Shown here piece after piece: positions 1 through 12,214 of a stretch of 64,000 bases of DNA. The translations under genes and the position numbers were made by a program. Each line of letters begins with the position of its first letter. Position 1 is the stretch's first letter. The notes under the pieces were generated by a model that saw only the letters and a list, made by a program, of their open reading frames with translations, was not told the DNA's origin and searched no databases. The stretch spans positions 2,304,001 to 2,368,000 of the forward strand of contig NW_024103874.1 in the NCBI RefSeq assembly GCF_003945595.2, given 5' to 3'. The DNA is from Pipra filicauda (lineage: Eukaryota; Chordata; Aves; Passeriformes; Pipridae).

Positions 1-202
1 AAATTAGCAGCAAAGGTTTAGTATTTTTCAGTTCTAAGGCCAGATCCACCAATAAATAGATGCACATGTTCCTTGTTTCTGCTGCAGCTGAGCACTGTCA
101 AAACCAGAGTCACAGAAGCATCAGAAACACTAGTTCTAGCAGGCATTACTGTGAAATTCTCTTTTAAAGAGAAAAAAATATTCTATGGTTCTGTTTAAAC
201 AG

Positions 203-280
203 ACTACTATGCCTGGAATGAAACGAGACTGTGGTGGAGCAGCTGCTATTTTGGGTGCCTTCAAAGCCACTGTAAAGCAA
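203..280 (+). CDS. NPEPL1: NPEPL1 exon with RDCGG motif
   Basis: Twenty-six codons between a tttaaacag acceptor and a gtaagt donor, starting and ending in phase 0. It encodes [12 protein letters not shown] followed by an Ala-rich helix. The Asp of RDCGG corresponds to a metal ligand of M17 enzymes. Confidence 0.94.
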
Positions 281-3200
281 GTAAGTAAAATGTGTTAATT
301 GATATCATGTATCCCAGCATTGCCAAGGAGCAGTCTGGCTTTTGGATGTATTCCCAGATATGGAGGCCGGTCTAATCCTGAAGGTCTGACCTGACACTGC
401 TGTGAGTGAGCTGGAGCCACCCTGCTCTCTGCTATTTCAGGAAAATATTTCACTGGGATCTTGAGAATTGTGAGAAATTCCTTGAGTGCTGATTTTTTTT
501 TTTTTTTTTTTCAAAAGTCTCTCTTGAATTTCAGAGTTGGTTCTGTGGACTGAGTGGTTTCTAGTTCCTTGAATCAGATCTTTACTTGAGTTATCCAGTG
601 CTGATGTTGTTTAAGCTGTGGGATTTGGGGCAGCTGTCGTCACCTTAGCAAAGAAGGGGATGAGCAACTCTGGGATATGAAGTCTTTCCATGTTCCAAAT
701 CCTGTGCCAGGTCTAATATTAACCTACTGGGGAAATGGCAGCTCTAGTCTCACCAGGAGCTGCTTGTTGGTTTGCTTCTGTGGTCAGAAAGTACTGGGGG
801 AGCTGAGAAGAAGCCAGGTATTGAAATACGAAGAATTTAAAAAATGCATATTGCACTTGAACAGTATGAGCTGGGGAAAAGTGGCTGCTGCCAATAAAAC
901 TCTGCCCTCTCCACAAATCCAATGACTGAGTCTTGCTGACAGAGCAGCTCTTGCCTCCAAGGAGTATCCAAAGTTCAAAGAATATTTACTGCTGCAGATT
1001 AATGCATAGATCTGATGGAAGCTTCATCCAGGGGCTGATCACTGCCAAATTCCCATTTCCCAATAGTTTAGCTCTGTGCCTTGGCCCTGGCAGCGTGTTT
1101 GATATGGAAAGATTGTAAACTTCGCAGTTATCTGCAGAGAATTAAAATTGAAACCAGATGTGTGAGCTGCATCTTAGGCAGAACGACTACCTTGCCATAA
1201 TTAACTCCTTCAGAAAGTTAAATTACAGGTTTGCAAGGGACATGAGCTGGAACTTACACAGGGCTTTGGGAGAGTCTGGGAAAGCCATGGATGTTGTTCT
1301 TTCAGTGATTCAGTCCTTGTTTCCAGAGCAGTTTTGTGTGTGATTATCTGCACTGAGAGAAGTCCATTCACAATCACAGCAGATGTGAATGCAGGTGATC
1401 TGTCATGTCATATACAATTCCTGTAACAGTGAATAAACTGGCACTGATAGGTTTGGGCCAACTGAGCCTGGAGAATCTGTGCCTTTATGTGTAAAAACAA
1501 AAGAATCAGCTCAGTGCTTAATTTTACAACCTCATGTAAGAAGACCTGTTAATGTCATCCCTGCAGAAAACATGTTCAGATAGGCAGTGGGAAGAATTTG
1601 TTCTTGTTACTGTTTCAAAACTGGGGTTTTTAAATGATTTTAAGGATGAAAGCTGGAAGAGGTTTAAATGAGCTGTGCTTTGTCACAGAGACTGAATTGG
1701 GAAATGGGTGTTGGATAGAAAGCTCAGTGGGAAGAGGGGCAGAGGTTATTATCTATCCTCAGAAAATACCTGCCTGCATGCTGCTCAGCAGTTTCACAAT
1801 GTGGTTTTAAAAGGCTTTGGATAGCAAAATTCAGCAAGTGATTTTTTTTTTTCCTAGAAACATGCATTTCATCTATTGTGAGCTTTCTAACATAATGGAG
1901 AAGAGAAAAACACTCAAATTTTTGAATTCTTTCTTGATCCTGCATGTTAACACAGTGAATGCTGCTTTTGGAGAGCTACAGACAGAACGAGATTCAGGAA
2001 AGGGCAACTGATACTGGAAGCAGATTTTCACATCTCTCTAGGAGGAGGAAAATTCAGTGCAGTCCAGTGAGATACTGTGAACAGAGTGGGGGGTTGCAGC
2101 ACAGACCATTTTGGAAGAGCAGAGGGTCATGGATGGAAGGTTGTCTCACCAGCAATGCTGTTTGCCCATCTAACTGGCTGAGAAACTGCAAAGTTACCTT
2201 CTGGCTTCCAGATGCTGCCCGTTATTTTGAAAGGTTTTGATTGATGCATTTGTCCTTTAGACTTCAGAACATGAGCTGGTTCAGGAAGCCCAGATTTCTT
2301 CAGCCAGGGACTTCTATCAAGAGATTAACAGTAAAACTGGCCCTGGTTTCCCTCAGGATCTAATGTTATTAGGACTAACTATCCCAGTTGAGGAGGAACT
2401 GTGTTTTTGTTTGTTAAAGTCTGCTGTCTCCCTGTCTGTTCCAGGATCCCTCCACACAATACAACTACTGCATAAATAACAAAATCATCATAGATTTTAA
2501 AATATCATCCATAATTGATTTTAAACCAAAGCAAACCAGTATGAGATATACCAGAAGGCTGTAGGCTAAGGGGAAAATAAACAGGTTGAAGATGCTGTGT
2601 GCCTCCCAGCAGGAATGACACATGAAAAAAACCCGACAAACACCCACGTCACCCTCCAAGAAACACAGATTTCCCATGAAATTAGTGGCATTATTGTCAA
2701 GAAGTCATAATCCTTCATTGATTTCAGTCCAAATAAATTATCTTGATGTGACTCAAAAGCCATTTCTCTCCCGTGGTTTTTACAGGGTTTTAAAGACAAT
2801 CTTCATGCTGTGTTTTGTCTGGCCGAGAACGCAGTCGGACCACGGGCAACAAGACCTGATGACATTCATGTTCTTTACTCTGGAAAGTAAGATTGTGTTT
2901 GTCCTTTTCCCAGAAACTGAGAGCAAACATGATTTTTGGTTCTGTTTACCTGAGAGCCATGTAAATGGTGAACCTGCCCCTAATCAGCTTCCCTAAATAT
3001 TGATGATAGTGTTTCAGACAGCCATAGCAGTGAGTTTTAAGTGTGCTTAGAGTTTTCTGTTGAGTGTGTAAATACATAGCAAAGTACATATATATAATAT
3101 GAGCTGCTTCCTTAGGTCACTCAAATTTAGGTGGTTTTTTGTAGTACAGCCAGTGTTCTGTATCCGTCTGTAGTCCATGTTGTCTCAGTCACAGAGGTTA

Positions 3201-6189
3201 CCATTGATCAGAATCTCTTTTAAGCAGAGTATGTGACCTCTGTGGCAGTAATTTGTAGAATCCCAGCTCAACATGCTGAGCATCACTCAGGCCCAACAAG
3301 TAGACCCTGCCATGAGGACAGTGCTGTCATATCCCTTTTCCATGTGTGCTCTGGATGCTTGGAGCTGGGGAATAAGCAGCTGTACAGACTGTCAGGGTCA
3401 AATAAGAAAGCACATTGTGTTTGACTCTGCTCTCCTCCAGTGTTCTGGTCCAGGCAGGTGAGTCTTAACTCCCAGCCTGAAGCACTCTTGTCTTAAATGC
3501 CCTCTCTCTTGCTCCTAGAACTGTGGAAATCAATAACACTGATGCAGAAGGCAGACTGATACTGGCTGATGGAGTAGCTTATGCATGCAAAGATCTTGGA
3601 GCTGACATCATCCTGGACATGGCCACTCTTACTGGAGCTCAGGTACTGACCTGGAATGGCTGGTGAGCAGGGAGCAGTTATTCTTGTGTAATTTTCTAGA
3701 GAATGAACTGGTGTTCATATCAGGAGGAGAAACGGTGGCAAATTTTAGAAGCATGAATGTTGCATATAGTGGTGTAAACATCAATTCTTTGAATTGAATC
3801 CTTTCCCATCGTTGTCCTACTGGAAAAGTGGCTTATTGGTGGCTCCTGGGTTTTGTGCATTTGGAGGGAAGCAACCTTTCCAATGAATCAGGGTGTTACA
3901 TTCAGACTGTGATGGACACACATTGCTGGGGTATCCTCTTTGTGTGCATTTTCGATTTTTTATTTATAATTTGTTTCTTATTTAATTTTATTTCTAAGGA
4001 TGAATAATTGCAAAGTGATAGAGTTTGCTTACTCAGTAATTACAAATAAATATGTTTTTGGGACAGCGATTTGAATAGGACATACAAATGAAGACTTTCA
4101 CCACAGAATGGATTCTCAGAAAATTAAAAATATTCAGCAGGAGCTACAATGTCTTTGTAGCATTAATTTATTGTGGAGTAGTTCTGAGCCATTTTTTCTT
4201 GGTAGTTTTGTTAGATGGAAAGCAGCTCTTGATGGTGAGGGAGAATTGTACAGAATTATCCTGCTCAGCGCAGTTAAGGTCACTTCCTCCTGATTTTGTC
4301 TCTTGTCTCACTAGGGAATTGCTACAGGAAAGTACCATGCTGCTGTCCTTACCAATAATGAAGAGTGGGAAAAGGCTTGTGTTAAAGCTGGCAGGAACTG
4401 TGGAGACTTGGTCCATCCTCTGGTGTATTGCCCTGAGCTGCACTTCAGTGAATTTACCTCTGCTGTAGCTGATATGAAGAACTCTGTGGCAGTAAGAATG
4501 ATTTTTTTTCTTTTAAATTTCTTTATTACCTAAAAATGTGTGTTTTCTGGGCAGTGTGCTGGCCTGCTGGTAGCTGGCTGGAAGCTCTTCCTGGGGGTTC
4601 TAATCTTTCAGAAGTGGCCATATTGTTCTGGACTTCAGGGCCTTTTCCCTGGGCCTTTGCAGTTTGTATGTGGCTGCAGTGACATTCAGTGTCAGTTTTA
4701 AATGGGGTGGTCAGCTGCAAAGGTGTCTTTGTGCTGCTTGCCTGTTAAACATGGCCCTAAATGAATCCATTCCTGGATGGAGACTGTTTAGGAAGTTAAG
4801 ACGGGTATTCCTCAGATCATGCATAACCAGCAGAGGCTGTAACTGGAAATTGAGGAAAGAGACCTCAGGAATTGCTGCAGCTGCTTTTGCTGCATTTGAG
4901 AGTTACAATGTGTAGTTAAGTTCCAACAACACTACAAGAAGGAGCATGGGCAGAGCAGGAATTGAGCAGGGACTGCTACCAGGGACAGATTCAAAGGATT
5001 TACAGCAGAGATGGTTTGGTTTAGGGCCATTGATTAAGCTTTGAACAAGATTTGCATAACTGCCTTTTCTGTAGGCAGAATAAACCATTGCCATTTTCTT
5101 TTCTTACAAGACCAGCTGTATGTTTACTGTTCCTGCAGGACAGAGACAATACTCCAAGCTCCTGTGCCGGGCTCTTCATTGCTTCCCACATCGGCTTCGA
5201 CTGGCCTGGGGTCTGGGTCCATATAGACATTGCTGCGCCCGTGCACGCAGTGAGTATGTTCTTGTGGTGGGTAAAGACACCTGCAGGGGCTCTGAGTTGT
5301 GTCCATCCAGTTCAGAGGGACAGAATCAGGAGGAGAAGAGTTCTTGGGAAAAGCTGACTCGTCGTCTCTGTTGCGAATTTCTTTGGTTTGGTAGTTTCAT
5401 CTGTTTGTATTTTTCATTTTGGTTCTAAGAATATTCTAACAGACAGTTTAATCAGCAACATCTTTATCATTGTAGGCTTTGACAACTTGCCTGCTTTCTG
5501 TTCATGGCAGTAATCCCAGCCTTCCATTTTCACCCATGTTGTTTTAAGATGATTGACCAGAGTTGATCATCCTGCCTGCTGACCTGCAGCAGAGAAAACA
5601 TGTTCCCTCTTGGGGGTTTCCCCTCCTCCCTTTGATAGAACTTGTGTATATTCTTTTTTTTTCCTAAAAACCAAGCCAATTTACTCCCCCTGCCTCCTTT
5701 TTTTTTTAAACCCAGTTTATTCAGCTTCAGCTCCAAATCCACGCTCAGGCTGGGTGGAAGATTCCCTGCCCTGAACAATGCTGGTGTAAATCCAGGCTCG
5801 AGTCAGTGTGAGCTCTGTTCTCATGTGAATCAGCCGATGTGTTGGGTTAATCCAGCCAGGACAGATTCCAGTAGCAGTGAGGATACAGCAGCACAAGGCC
5901 TGCCAGGGACCCTGAGTGTTGGCTGTGGCTCTTCACCATCATTCCTGTGACTGAGTGAGGGGGTAAATTAAAACTAAATTCGGTTCATACAATCCAAGGT
6001 GCGAACTGTGTGGTTCTGGTTCTGTTCTAGGGTGAACGAGCTACTGGCTATGGCGTGGCTTTGTTGCTGTCCCTGTTTGGAGGGGCATCTGAAGACCCTT
6101 TGCTAAACTTGGTGTCTCCTCTTGGGTGCAATGGAGACTCTCCCACTGAAGACATGGAGAGGGATTCCAAGAGACGGCGCCTGGTTTAA
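203..6189 (+). CDS. NPEPL1: NPEPL1, aminopeptidase-like 1, 3' part (six coding exons)
   Basis: Coding exons are 203-280, 2786-2886, 3519-3642, 4315-4491, 5139-5249 and 6031-6189. Joined, they read without interruption for 249 codons plus TAA and match the C-terminal half of NPEPL1, a roughly 520-residue member of the M17 leucine aminopeptidase family. Two metal or active-site motifs of M17 enzymes are visible: RDCGG in the first exon here and NTDAEGR in the third, carrying the Asp, Glu and Arg that bind the two metals and the carbonate in leucine aminopeptidase. The GK/DSGG-type residues lie upstream of the window. All introns are GT/AG and all junction phases agree. The protein ends in a basic DSKRRRLV tail, also found in mammals. 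NPEPL1 is a presumed cytosolic peptidase with poorly known substrates. The gene appears intact. Confidence 0.96.
281..2785 (+). other. NPEPL1: NPEPL1 intron
   Basis: Intron between the first two NPEPL1 exons in the window. It holds a run of about 20 T at 493-512 and nothing else I recognise. Open frames here are short and lack splice-site or family support. Confidence 0.85.
2786..2886 (+). CDS. NPEPL1: NPEPL1 exon, central part of peptidase domain
   Basis: 101 nt between a tttttacag acceptor and a gtaaga donor. It starts in phase 0 and ends with two bases of a Lys codon. It encodes the segment around FCLAENAVG and [12 protein letters not shown], which in the family precedes the NTDAEGR metal-binding loop. 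Confidence 0.95.
2887..3518 (+). other. NPEPL1: NPEPL1 intron
   Basis: 632-bp intron from gtaaga to ctcctag. No repeat or other element recognised. Confidence 0.85.
3519..3642 (+). CDS. NPEPL1: NPEPL1 exon with NTDAEGR active-site signature
   Basis: 124 nt; with the two carried bases it gives 42 codons. It contains NTDAEGR, the family signature that supplies metal ligands Asp and Glu and the catalytic-site Arg, followed by [10 protein letters not shown]. The donor is gtactg. The signature residues are intact, which argues for a functional enzyme. Confidence 0.97.
3643..4314 (+). other. NPEPL1: NPEPL1 intron
   Basis: 672-bp intron from gtactg to ctcactag. Nothing recognised inside. Confidence 0.85.
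4315..4491 (+). CDS. NPEPL1: NPEPL1 exon
   Basis: 59 codons, phase 0 to phase 0, from a tctcactag acceptor to a gtaaga donor. It encodes the [14 protein letters not shown] segment and ends at ADMKNSVA, matching the mammalian protein closely. Confidence 0.96.
4492..5138 (+). other. NPEPL1: NPEPL1 intron
   Basis: 647-bp intron from gtaaga to cctgcag. Nothing recognised inside. Confidence 0.85.
5139..5249 (+). CDS. NPEPL1: NPEPL1 exon
   Basis: 37 codons, phase 0 to phase 0, from a gttcctgcag acceptor to a gtgagt donor. It encodes the [20 protein letters not shown] segment and ends DIAAPVHA, which packs against the active site in M17 folds. Confidence 0.96.
5250..6030 (+). other. NPEPL1: NPEPL1 last intron
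   Basis: 781-bp intron from gtgagt to gttctag, with two short T runs near 5650 and 5700. Nothing else recognised. Confidence 0.85.
6031..6189 (+). CDS. NPEPL1: NPEPL1 terminal coding exon
   Basis: 52 codons plus TAA after a ttctgttctag acceptor. It encodes [13 protein letters not shown], the conserved end of the peptidase domain, then a variable acidic linker and the basic SKRRRLV end. Confidence 0.96.
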   Translation, partial: GERATGYGVALLLSLFGGASEDPLLNLVSPLGCNGDSPTEDMERDSKRRRLV

Positions 6190-7915
6190 CGCGCCCCAGC
6201 CCCGAGGGATGGGGGTGTGGGTTACCTCACTTTGCACTGATTCATTCTCAAGCAATGAAAATGTCACACATCAGAAATTGCCATTTTTTTTTTTTACTAT
6301 CATGATAAGATTTATTATTTGTTTCTGATAAGAACAGCCTGATGTATTGTTTTTTTTTTTAAATTATTGGTGCACACAGTTGCTGAACAATATCAGTGGT
6401 GCAGAGTCCAGGCTCAACTAACTGTATCAGGAAGAGGGCATGTCCTCCTCTGAGCTCCTCACAAAACCTAACTAAGTGCATTAATGCATGAGAAGCTCTC
6501 TCTAGTCTGAAGAAGCAACTGCAGCTATTGCTTACAAAGCCTTCTGAATTACTTATTATATGTGAGGTTTTATCAGACGTCTCTGCAGGCCCCTCTACAT
6601 CTCAGAACACGGGACAAAGTAAAAAAACTCTGTAGACTTGGCTTATTCAGAGACATTTTAGCTTAGGAAAAGGAGATGTAATGAGAAAAGGCCTATAGTT
6701 TTAATAAGGTGCTGTTTCCGCATGTTTAATGTTTTTCTGACCAGTGAAATCAGCAAGAGGGGTTCAGAACATATCTCTGTGTAGTTGTTTCACATACAAA
6801 TTACAGAATGTATTCACGTTAAATGAGGAAAACAATAGAGGGACTGTGATTGAGTAAAATCGGTTTACAAAGTGGTGGCTTCCTGCCACTTCATAAATTT
6901 ATTATTATTAAAGAAGCTTACATATCCCATGTGGTGTTCGGTGGTGTTATTTACATTTCTGAGAACACTGAGTGCTCCGAGAGTTCGTGCACTCCGTCAT
7001 TCCTCCGTCCACATTCCTCTTCCCAGCACTCACATCCCAAACCAGGCCTAAGAGAGGAACCGCTTCCACTGAGCAGCTGGGGGCAGTTCTGGAGAACTGA
7101 TTGATTCACTGCATTTGTTGGATTCAGCAGCAGCTGGGGATGCACAGTGTGAGTGTCTGTGCAGGCCAGTCACAGTTGCTCACGGGCACTGGTTTGGCTG
7201 GGACACCTCGGGAAGTGACTTGTCCCAGTTTGTGTCACGTCAGCGCTGGGAACGGAGCGACCGAGTCCCTGTCCCGTGGTTCCAGCATCAGCCTTTGGAA
7301 ACATTCCTTGGCTCCCCACCAGTGTCAATGGGGAAAAATCCCCCCCAGCACACAGTTGGCTGCTTTGCAGGTGAAGTCAAGCTGGGCTGGGATGGATTGT
7401 ACCTTTCCTTGTGTCAGAGGGGATCTCTGGAGAACTGGTGTTGGTTTTACTGGAGTTCCTGCAGTGGGATACACATCTGGCTTAGGAATTGGTCTTCCTG
7501 ATTAAAGACTTCATGGAAAGCTTGATGCAGAAGGGAGAAGAAACAGGTTTCATTCTATTCTGGCCCTATTTGATTCTTAGACAGAACGTAACTTTAAAAA
7601 CTAAATGAAACAAATCCACCAGAACTTCATTACTTCCTGTATTTGTTTCTCCCTTGCTGTTCTGGTTCCCTGGTCCACTTGAGCATAGTTTTAAGAGATT
7701 TGTATCTAAATGAGTTCTGCCTTTGGTTATTCTGGACACTTGGGATAAAGCATATCCCACCAAAAACTGCTGTGGGAAATGTGTTGATGAAGTTGTTTTC
7801 ATTACTGAGCACTGAAGTGAATGGCAACATGTTCTAATTTCTGTGCTCTGAAATCAAGTCTTCAATGCCCGTCCTGTAGGAACACTCTTCAAATAAATCA
7901 ATTCTAATTTTGAAA
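6190..7915 (+). other. NPEPL1: Probable NPEPL1 3' untranslated region
   Basis: No coding signal follows the NPEPL1 stop. The first well-formed AATAAA followed by T-rich sequence is at 7892-7897, which would give a 3' UTR of about 1.7 kb. An earlier cleavage site cannot be excluded from sequence alone. Confidence 0.5.
7892..7897 (+). terminator. Polyadenylation signal AATAAA, probably NPEPL1
   Basis: Canonical hexamer in the sequence cttcAAATAAATCaattc, followed within 30 bases by TTTTG and TGT elements. It is the best candidate for the 3' end of NPEPL1. Confidence 0.45.
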
Positions 7916-10286
7916 TGTAGTGTTTTGCCAGATTTTTACATAAAAAGTAACTTTGGCTTTGTGGCACGAGGCTAAATTCTAATGTTATTCATGGAATGAT
8001 AGCAGAGAAGTTCAATTTAGATGGCTGATAATCATATTCTTCCATTTTACTGTGTCTCAAGGCATATAATTCTACTGGGTTTAATTTGGAAGGCACTTAA
8101 TAGAAGCCATTTTTAAAAAGAAATACCTCATAATGAGGAAATCTATTATGAAATACCTGAAAAGCAAATGGGGTAATTTTCTGGGAAATCAAAAACTGAA
8201 AACCAACTTAAGTTTGCTTAAGCAGAGTAAAATAAATAATTCAACACCCAATAATAGAAAAGTTTGATTCTTTCTCTGTTTCAGAGATACAAAATAAAAG
8301 TCAAATATCTTTTTTTTTCAAATCTATAATAAAATTTCCTGCTGTTCCTGATGTACATTATTATCTCTCTGTTTTGATAAAAGGTCTATTCTCTAGAGCA
8401 CAAGCTTTGGACCTACACAAGACAGTGATTTGTGAGCTGTCTTTACCAATTAAATGATTCTCTCTCTGTGTTTCACAGGGCTTGCACTGGGATCATTCCC
8501 ATTAAGTTCACAGTGTCTCTTGACCCCTAAAGAGTAGAATTTTAATTCCTTCAAGACCCACTTCCACCACCTGGATTTACTTACCTAGTTCCAGGTGCTG
8601 GACAATTTTGCCCTGAAGCATCTTGGTGTGAGACCTGGAAGCAATTTACGAAAAGGGAGATCCCAAAACTGCCTTAGAAGTAGCAAAGATGTAGAAATTC
8701 ATATGTGGGATAGTTACCAAAATAAGAAATAAGCTCATGTCGAGCAGCAGAGCTGGAATTTGGTCTCTGCAGCTGCCACCCACTGCTAGTCCCTCCGTGG
8801 CCAGAGGTGAGCAGGGTGCTGAAGACATCCATGTCTTTACTAGCTGTGTTCCACCAGCACTGACACAAACAGCTCCACAGGCCCTTCCATGTGACAGAGC
8901 AGCAGTTATTTACAGGAAACTGTTCCAGACACCAGAGGTTGACCTCTGGATTTAGGTGACTGCACTTGAAGTGTATTCTGGCACCACTTAAGCAACTTAA
9001 AATAGAAACACTCCTACTCTGGGCAGGGTGCACCTGCAGATGTTTGTAAACTGCTGAGCCTTGGGTCCTCCACTCTGTGGAGAGCCCTGGACCAACCCTT
9101 CCAAAGCAGAACAGGGCTCAGGGAGCTGCCAGAGGTCAACTTGGTGTTGAAATAAAGAACTGAAACTTGGGGACTCCCAAACTTCAGGTTCCCAGATGTC
9201 CTCCCACTCCTCAGGTGCCTTCTGAGCAACCACAGGAGGTACAGCAGGGTCACAGAGCAGCACAAGAGCCAGGGAGTGCCTCTAGATTGTTTTGTAGGTC
9301 TTAGAGCTTAAATCACTGCAGCTGTGGGCCCAGCACTTATAAGAGGAGGTTGATGATTAATCACAAGTGGATACACTCCTTCAGGAGATCTTATTTCCTC
9401 CTTGAAGCTGCTGTTACCTGAGGATGATCCTGTGGAAGCTGATGCAGGCAGCAGGTGAGTGAGGAAGTGCCTCTGCCATGGCCAGCAAGCTCTGGGGGCT
9501 GATGGTTTGGGCAGCAGTTTGTGTGAACTTCGTGGCAGACTTGGTGGGGAGGACAAGAGTGATCTGCTGGTTTGCTTGTTAAAGTGGAGTTGGTGCTCAG
9601 TCAGGCAAAAACCTGCCTGTGATGTTTTCTTCACTGCAGGAAAGGCCTTTTCTGCCATTACAGTTGTGTTAGTCCAGACCCGTTTGGGTTCCCTCTGGGT
9701 GTGCTGGACTTTACCTGCAGCCTCTGGTTTTAATCTGCAGGGTAGCTGAGCCACACTGGGTGTGGAGGGATCATAGACACCTCCTGCTGTGTCTGGGAAC
9801 AGTGTGAGAGCAGGAGGCAGGAAATCCCGTCCTGTTTGTCATGTGGACAATTTGGACAAAGTAGTTCCTTGGAAAATAGTCTTTTGGACATCAAGACAAG
9901 CACATATATTCCGAGACTGTTCTAGGTGAGACAGAGTACCTTTTATCTTCTAACACCTATGCACAAAGCTCCTATTTGTCGTGTTTGCTACAGCAGGATT
10001 AGGGACCTGCTGGAAAAGCATCCATACAGGAAAAGGGTCCTTTTGTACTTCCACTGCACCGCCCCAGAAGCTGCACAAAGTCACACCAGACAATGAAGTT
10101 GATATTTCTCCCTTTGCATGTGTAAGGGAGGGAATTAGTACATGTCAGTCCTTAGTTCCCATTGTGGTTTGTGTCTTGGAAATTCTGTTGCCTTGATATG
10201 TGATGATTTCTGGGCTCTGGATGGACAAGTAATAGTTTTCCAAAACTGCAGTGCGGGGATTTTTATTTTTCTCTTTCATGTTCTCT
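7916..10286. other. Intergenic stretch, no gene seen
   Basis: This lies between the NPEPL1 3' end and the last recognisable Piezo-like piece. The pore-forming and C-terminal exons of a Piezo gene would be expected here on the - strand. I looked for the cap and C-terminal motifs and found none. The longest - strand frame, 9308-9754, resembles nothing I know. Confidence 0.55.
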
Positions 10287-10358
10287 CTCAAACACTTCTC
10301 TTACACAAAACCCACAGAGAGAGTTCCAGGCAGTGTCCACCCATATGAAACCAGACAT
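10287..10358 (-). pseudogene. Piezo relic fragment, pore-proximal (around residue 2200)
   Basis: A 24-codon frame with SGFIWVDTAWNSLCGFCVRE resembles the PIEZO segment VWTDTTLSLSNWMCVEDIY, which precedes the inner pore helix. A Glu/Arg/Lys-rich stretch with a stop follows where PIEZO has a similar charged run. The piece is short, so the assignment is tentative; its place in the series is as expected. Confidence 0.35.
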
Positions 10359-10850
10359 TTTTTCCATAATCTTTTTATAGATTTGATAATATTTAACTCG
10401 GCATGTATTAAAAATGTATGGAGTACATAAAATTCATTATAAATGTCACCAAACAGGCCAATGGCTTTTTAATATCGCTGCCACAAGACTGCATTTTAAC
10501 CTATTTCCTGTCTGGATCCATTCCAGAGGCAATTCCAGGAGGGGAATATAGTTAGTCTATATTTACTTAGTCTGTTTAACTTTCAGTTAGTGTCTTTGGC
10601 TGATCCCGTGGCCGTGCTATTTTGGGATGATTTATACAATATTTACATTAAATTCTGCTAATATTTCCTTGCCTCTTGAAGTCGGATTACACTATTTACA
10701 TCTCAAAGGCCCAAGCTGGAGGAATAAGCAGCTGTTCCAGGCAGCAGAGAGAATTTAGCGTAGGGGAGGCTGCCAGAAAGGAGGCCATGTGTCTGAAATA
10801 CTCATGGAGGAATTATTTAGAATTGGACCAGTCCTCCATGAAGGAAGGGG

Positions 10851-11320
10851 GAATCATGGAAGGGTTTGGGTTGGAAGGGACCTTAAAGACCATCTCATTC
10901 CAAACCTCCTGCCATGGGCAGGGACACCTTCCACTATCCCAGGTTGCTCCGAGCCCCGTCCAACCTGGACTTGGACACTTCCAGGGATGGGGCAGCCACA
11001 GCTTCTCTTGGCAGCCTGTGCCAGGGCCCCACCACCCTCCCAGGGAAGGATTGCTTCCCAATATCTAATCTAAATCTGTCCTTTTTCAACTTAAAGCCAT
11101 TCCCCCTTGTCCCGTCATTTCAGCCCCTTTTCCAAAGTCCCTCTCCAGCTGTTTTGGAGCCCCTTTAGGCACTGGAGGGGGCTCTAAAATCTCCCTGGAT
11201 CCTTCTCTTCTCCAGGTGAACACCCCCAGCTCTCTCAGCTTGTCTTCAGAGGAGAGAAGCTCCAGCCCTCTGAGCATCTTTATGGCTTCCTCTGGACTTG
11301 CTCCAACTGATCCATGTCTG
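10851..11320 (-). mobile_element. CR1 retroposon, 3' fragment
   Basis: The + strand starts with gaatcatggaagggtttggg followed by ttggaagggaccttaaagac, the complement of the conserved CR1 3' end. It runs through the typical CR1 3' region to ctctggacttgctccaac. About 470 bp of a 5'-truncated copy in - orientation. CR1 is the dominant LINE of bird genomes. It interrupts the 3' part of the Piezo relic. Confidence 0.9.
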
Positions 11321-11661
11321 TAGATCAGAGGCAATTCCCATCTCCAGTGGTAGGGCAGAGCAGTTGGCTAAAGGGAATAAAGTGTCTCCTTTACTCAGGG
11401 CCTCTGTGTGGTGTGGCAGGAGAAGCAGGGCAATGGTCCTTTGGTGTGTGACTGTGCCTTTGACAAAGCTGAGACACACCTTCAAAACAGAGTTTGGATG
11501 CTGAGGTTGTATTTCCTAAAGCAAAAAAGTAAACTTTGGATTTATAAAAAAAGGTAAGACAAAATACATTCAACATCACTTAATTTAATTGCAAACACGC
11601 ATCACAATTGGGGGGAAAAAATTCCTCTCCACATGAATGGAATTTTACTTTCAGGATTGAC

Positions 11662-11832
11662 CTGTGCAGTAACAAAGCAGCAACTGGATGAGATCAAAGT
11701 GCACAGAGCCAGCCACCATCAACCCAACAGTATTTGGCAGAACAAATGGTTCCTCTGCATTGATGGCGCAATGTAATTTAGTGGTCCAGGGAAAAAATCC
11801 AAACTGTGATAATATTTGACAGCTACTGTTAT
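11662..11832 (-). pseudogene. Piezo relic exon with QFGFFPW motif (around residue 2011-2070)
   Basis: A strong acceptor (tggtttctttacccacacctctag) is followed in phase 0 by ITVAVKY, matching PIEZO1 IAVVVKY. After a one-base loss the match continues as SQFGFFPW, then EEPFVLP and VHFDLIQLL, matching FQFGFFPW, NKPYFPP and IKYDLVQLM. The 3' end is unclear: a GTCAAT donor-like site is followed by TGA. The frameshift is not in a homopolymer and is unlikely to be a sequencing error. Confidence 0.83.
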
Positions 11833-12214
11833 CTAGAGGTGTGGGTAAAGAAACCAAATTAGCTGGAATTTTGAGCTATAATTATTCTCAGAGGAATCTG
11901 CAGACTTTTTAAATATAGGGGATGGTTCCAACAGACATTCTTAATGGTTTGAAGTTCTGGAAGCAAATCTTGCTCTGAAAGCCAGTGAAACTTTAGGATG
12001 AATAAATATTTTTTCTTTTTACTCAATTTAGTTCTCATTTTCAAGTCAATGAATTGTCTGCAGTCCATGAACAAAACATTTGAAGTCTCGTGTCCTTGCT
12101 AATCCACCCTAACATTGGTCCTGAAGGACATTCATTGCACTTTAAAAATGTCTTGTTTGCAAAGTTACTCACTTCAATACTAAGAAAAACTTCATAGTAG
12201 TAAGAAAAACATAC

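Noticed and set aside
9308..9754. 148-codon - strand frame between NPEPL1 and the Piezo relic
   Set aside because: Checked as a possible Piezo cap exon; no cap or C-terminal motif found and no splice support.
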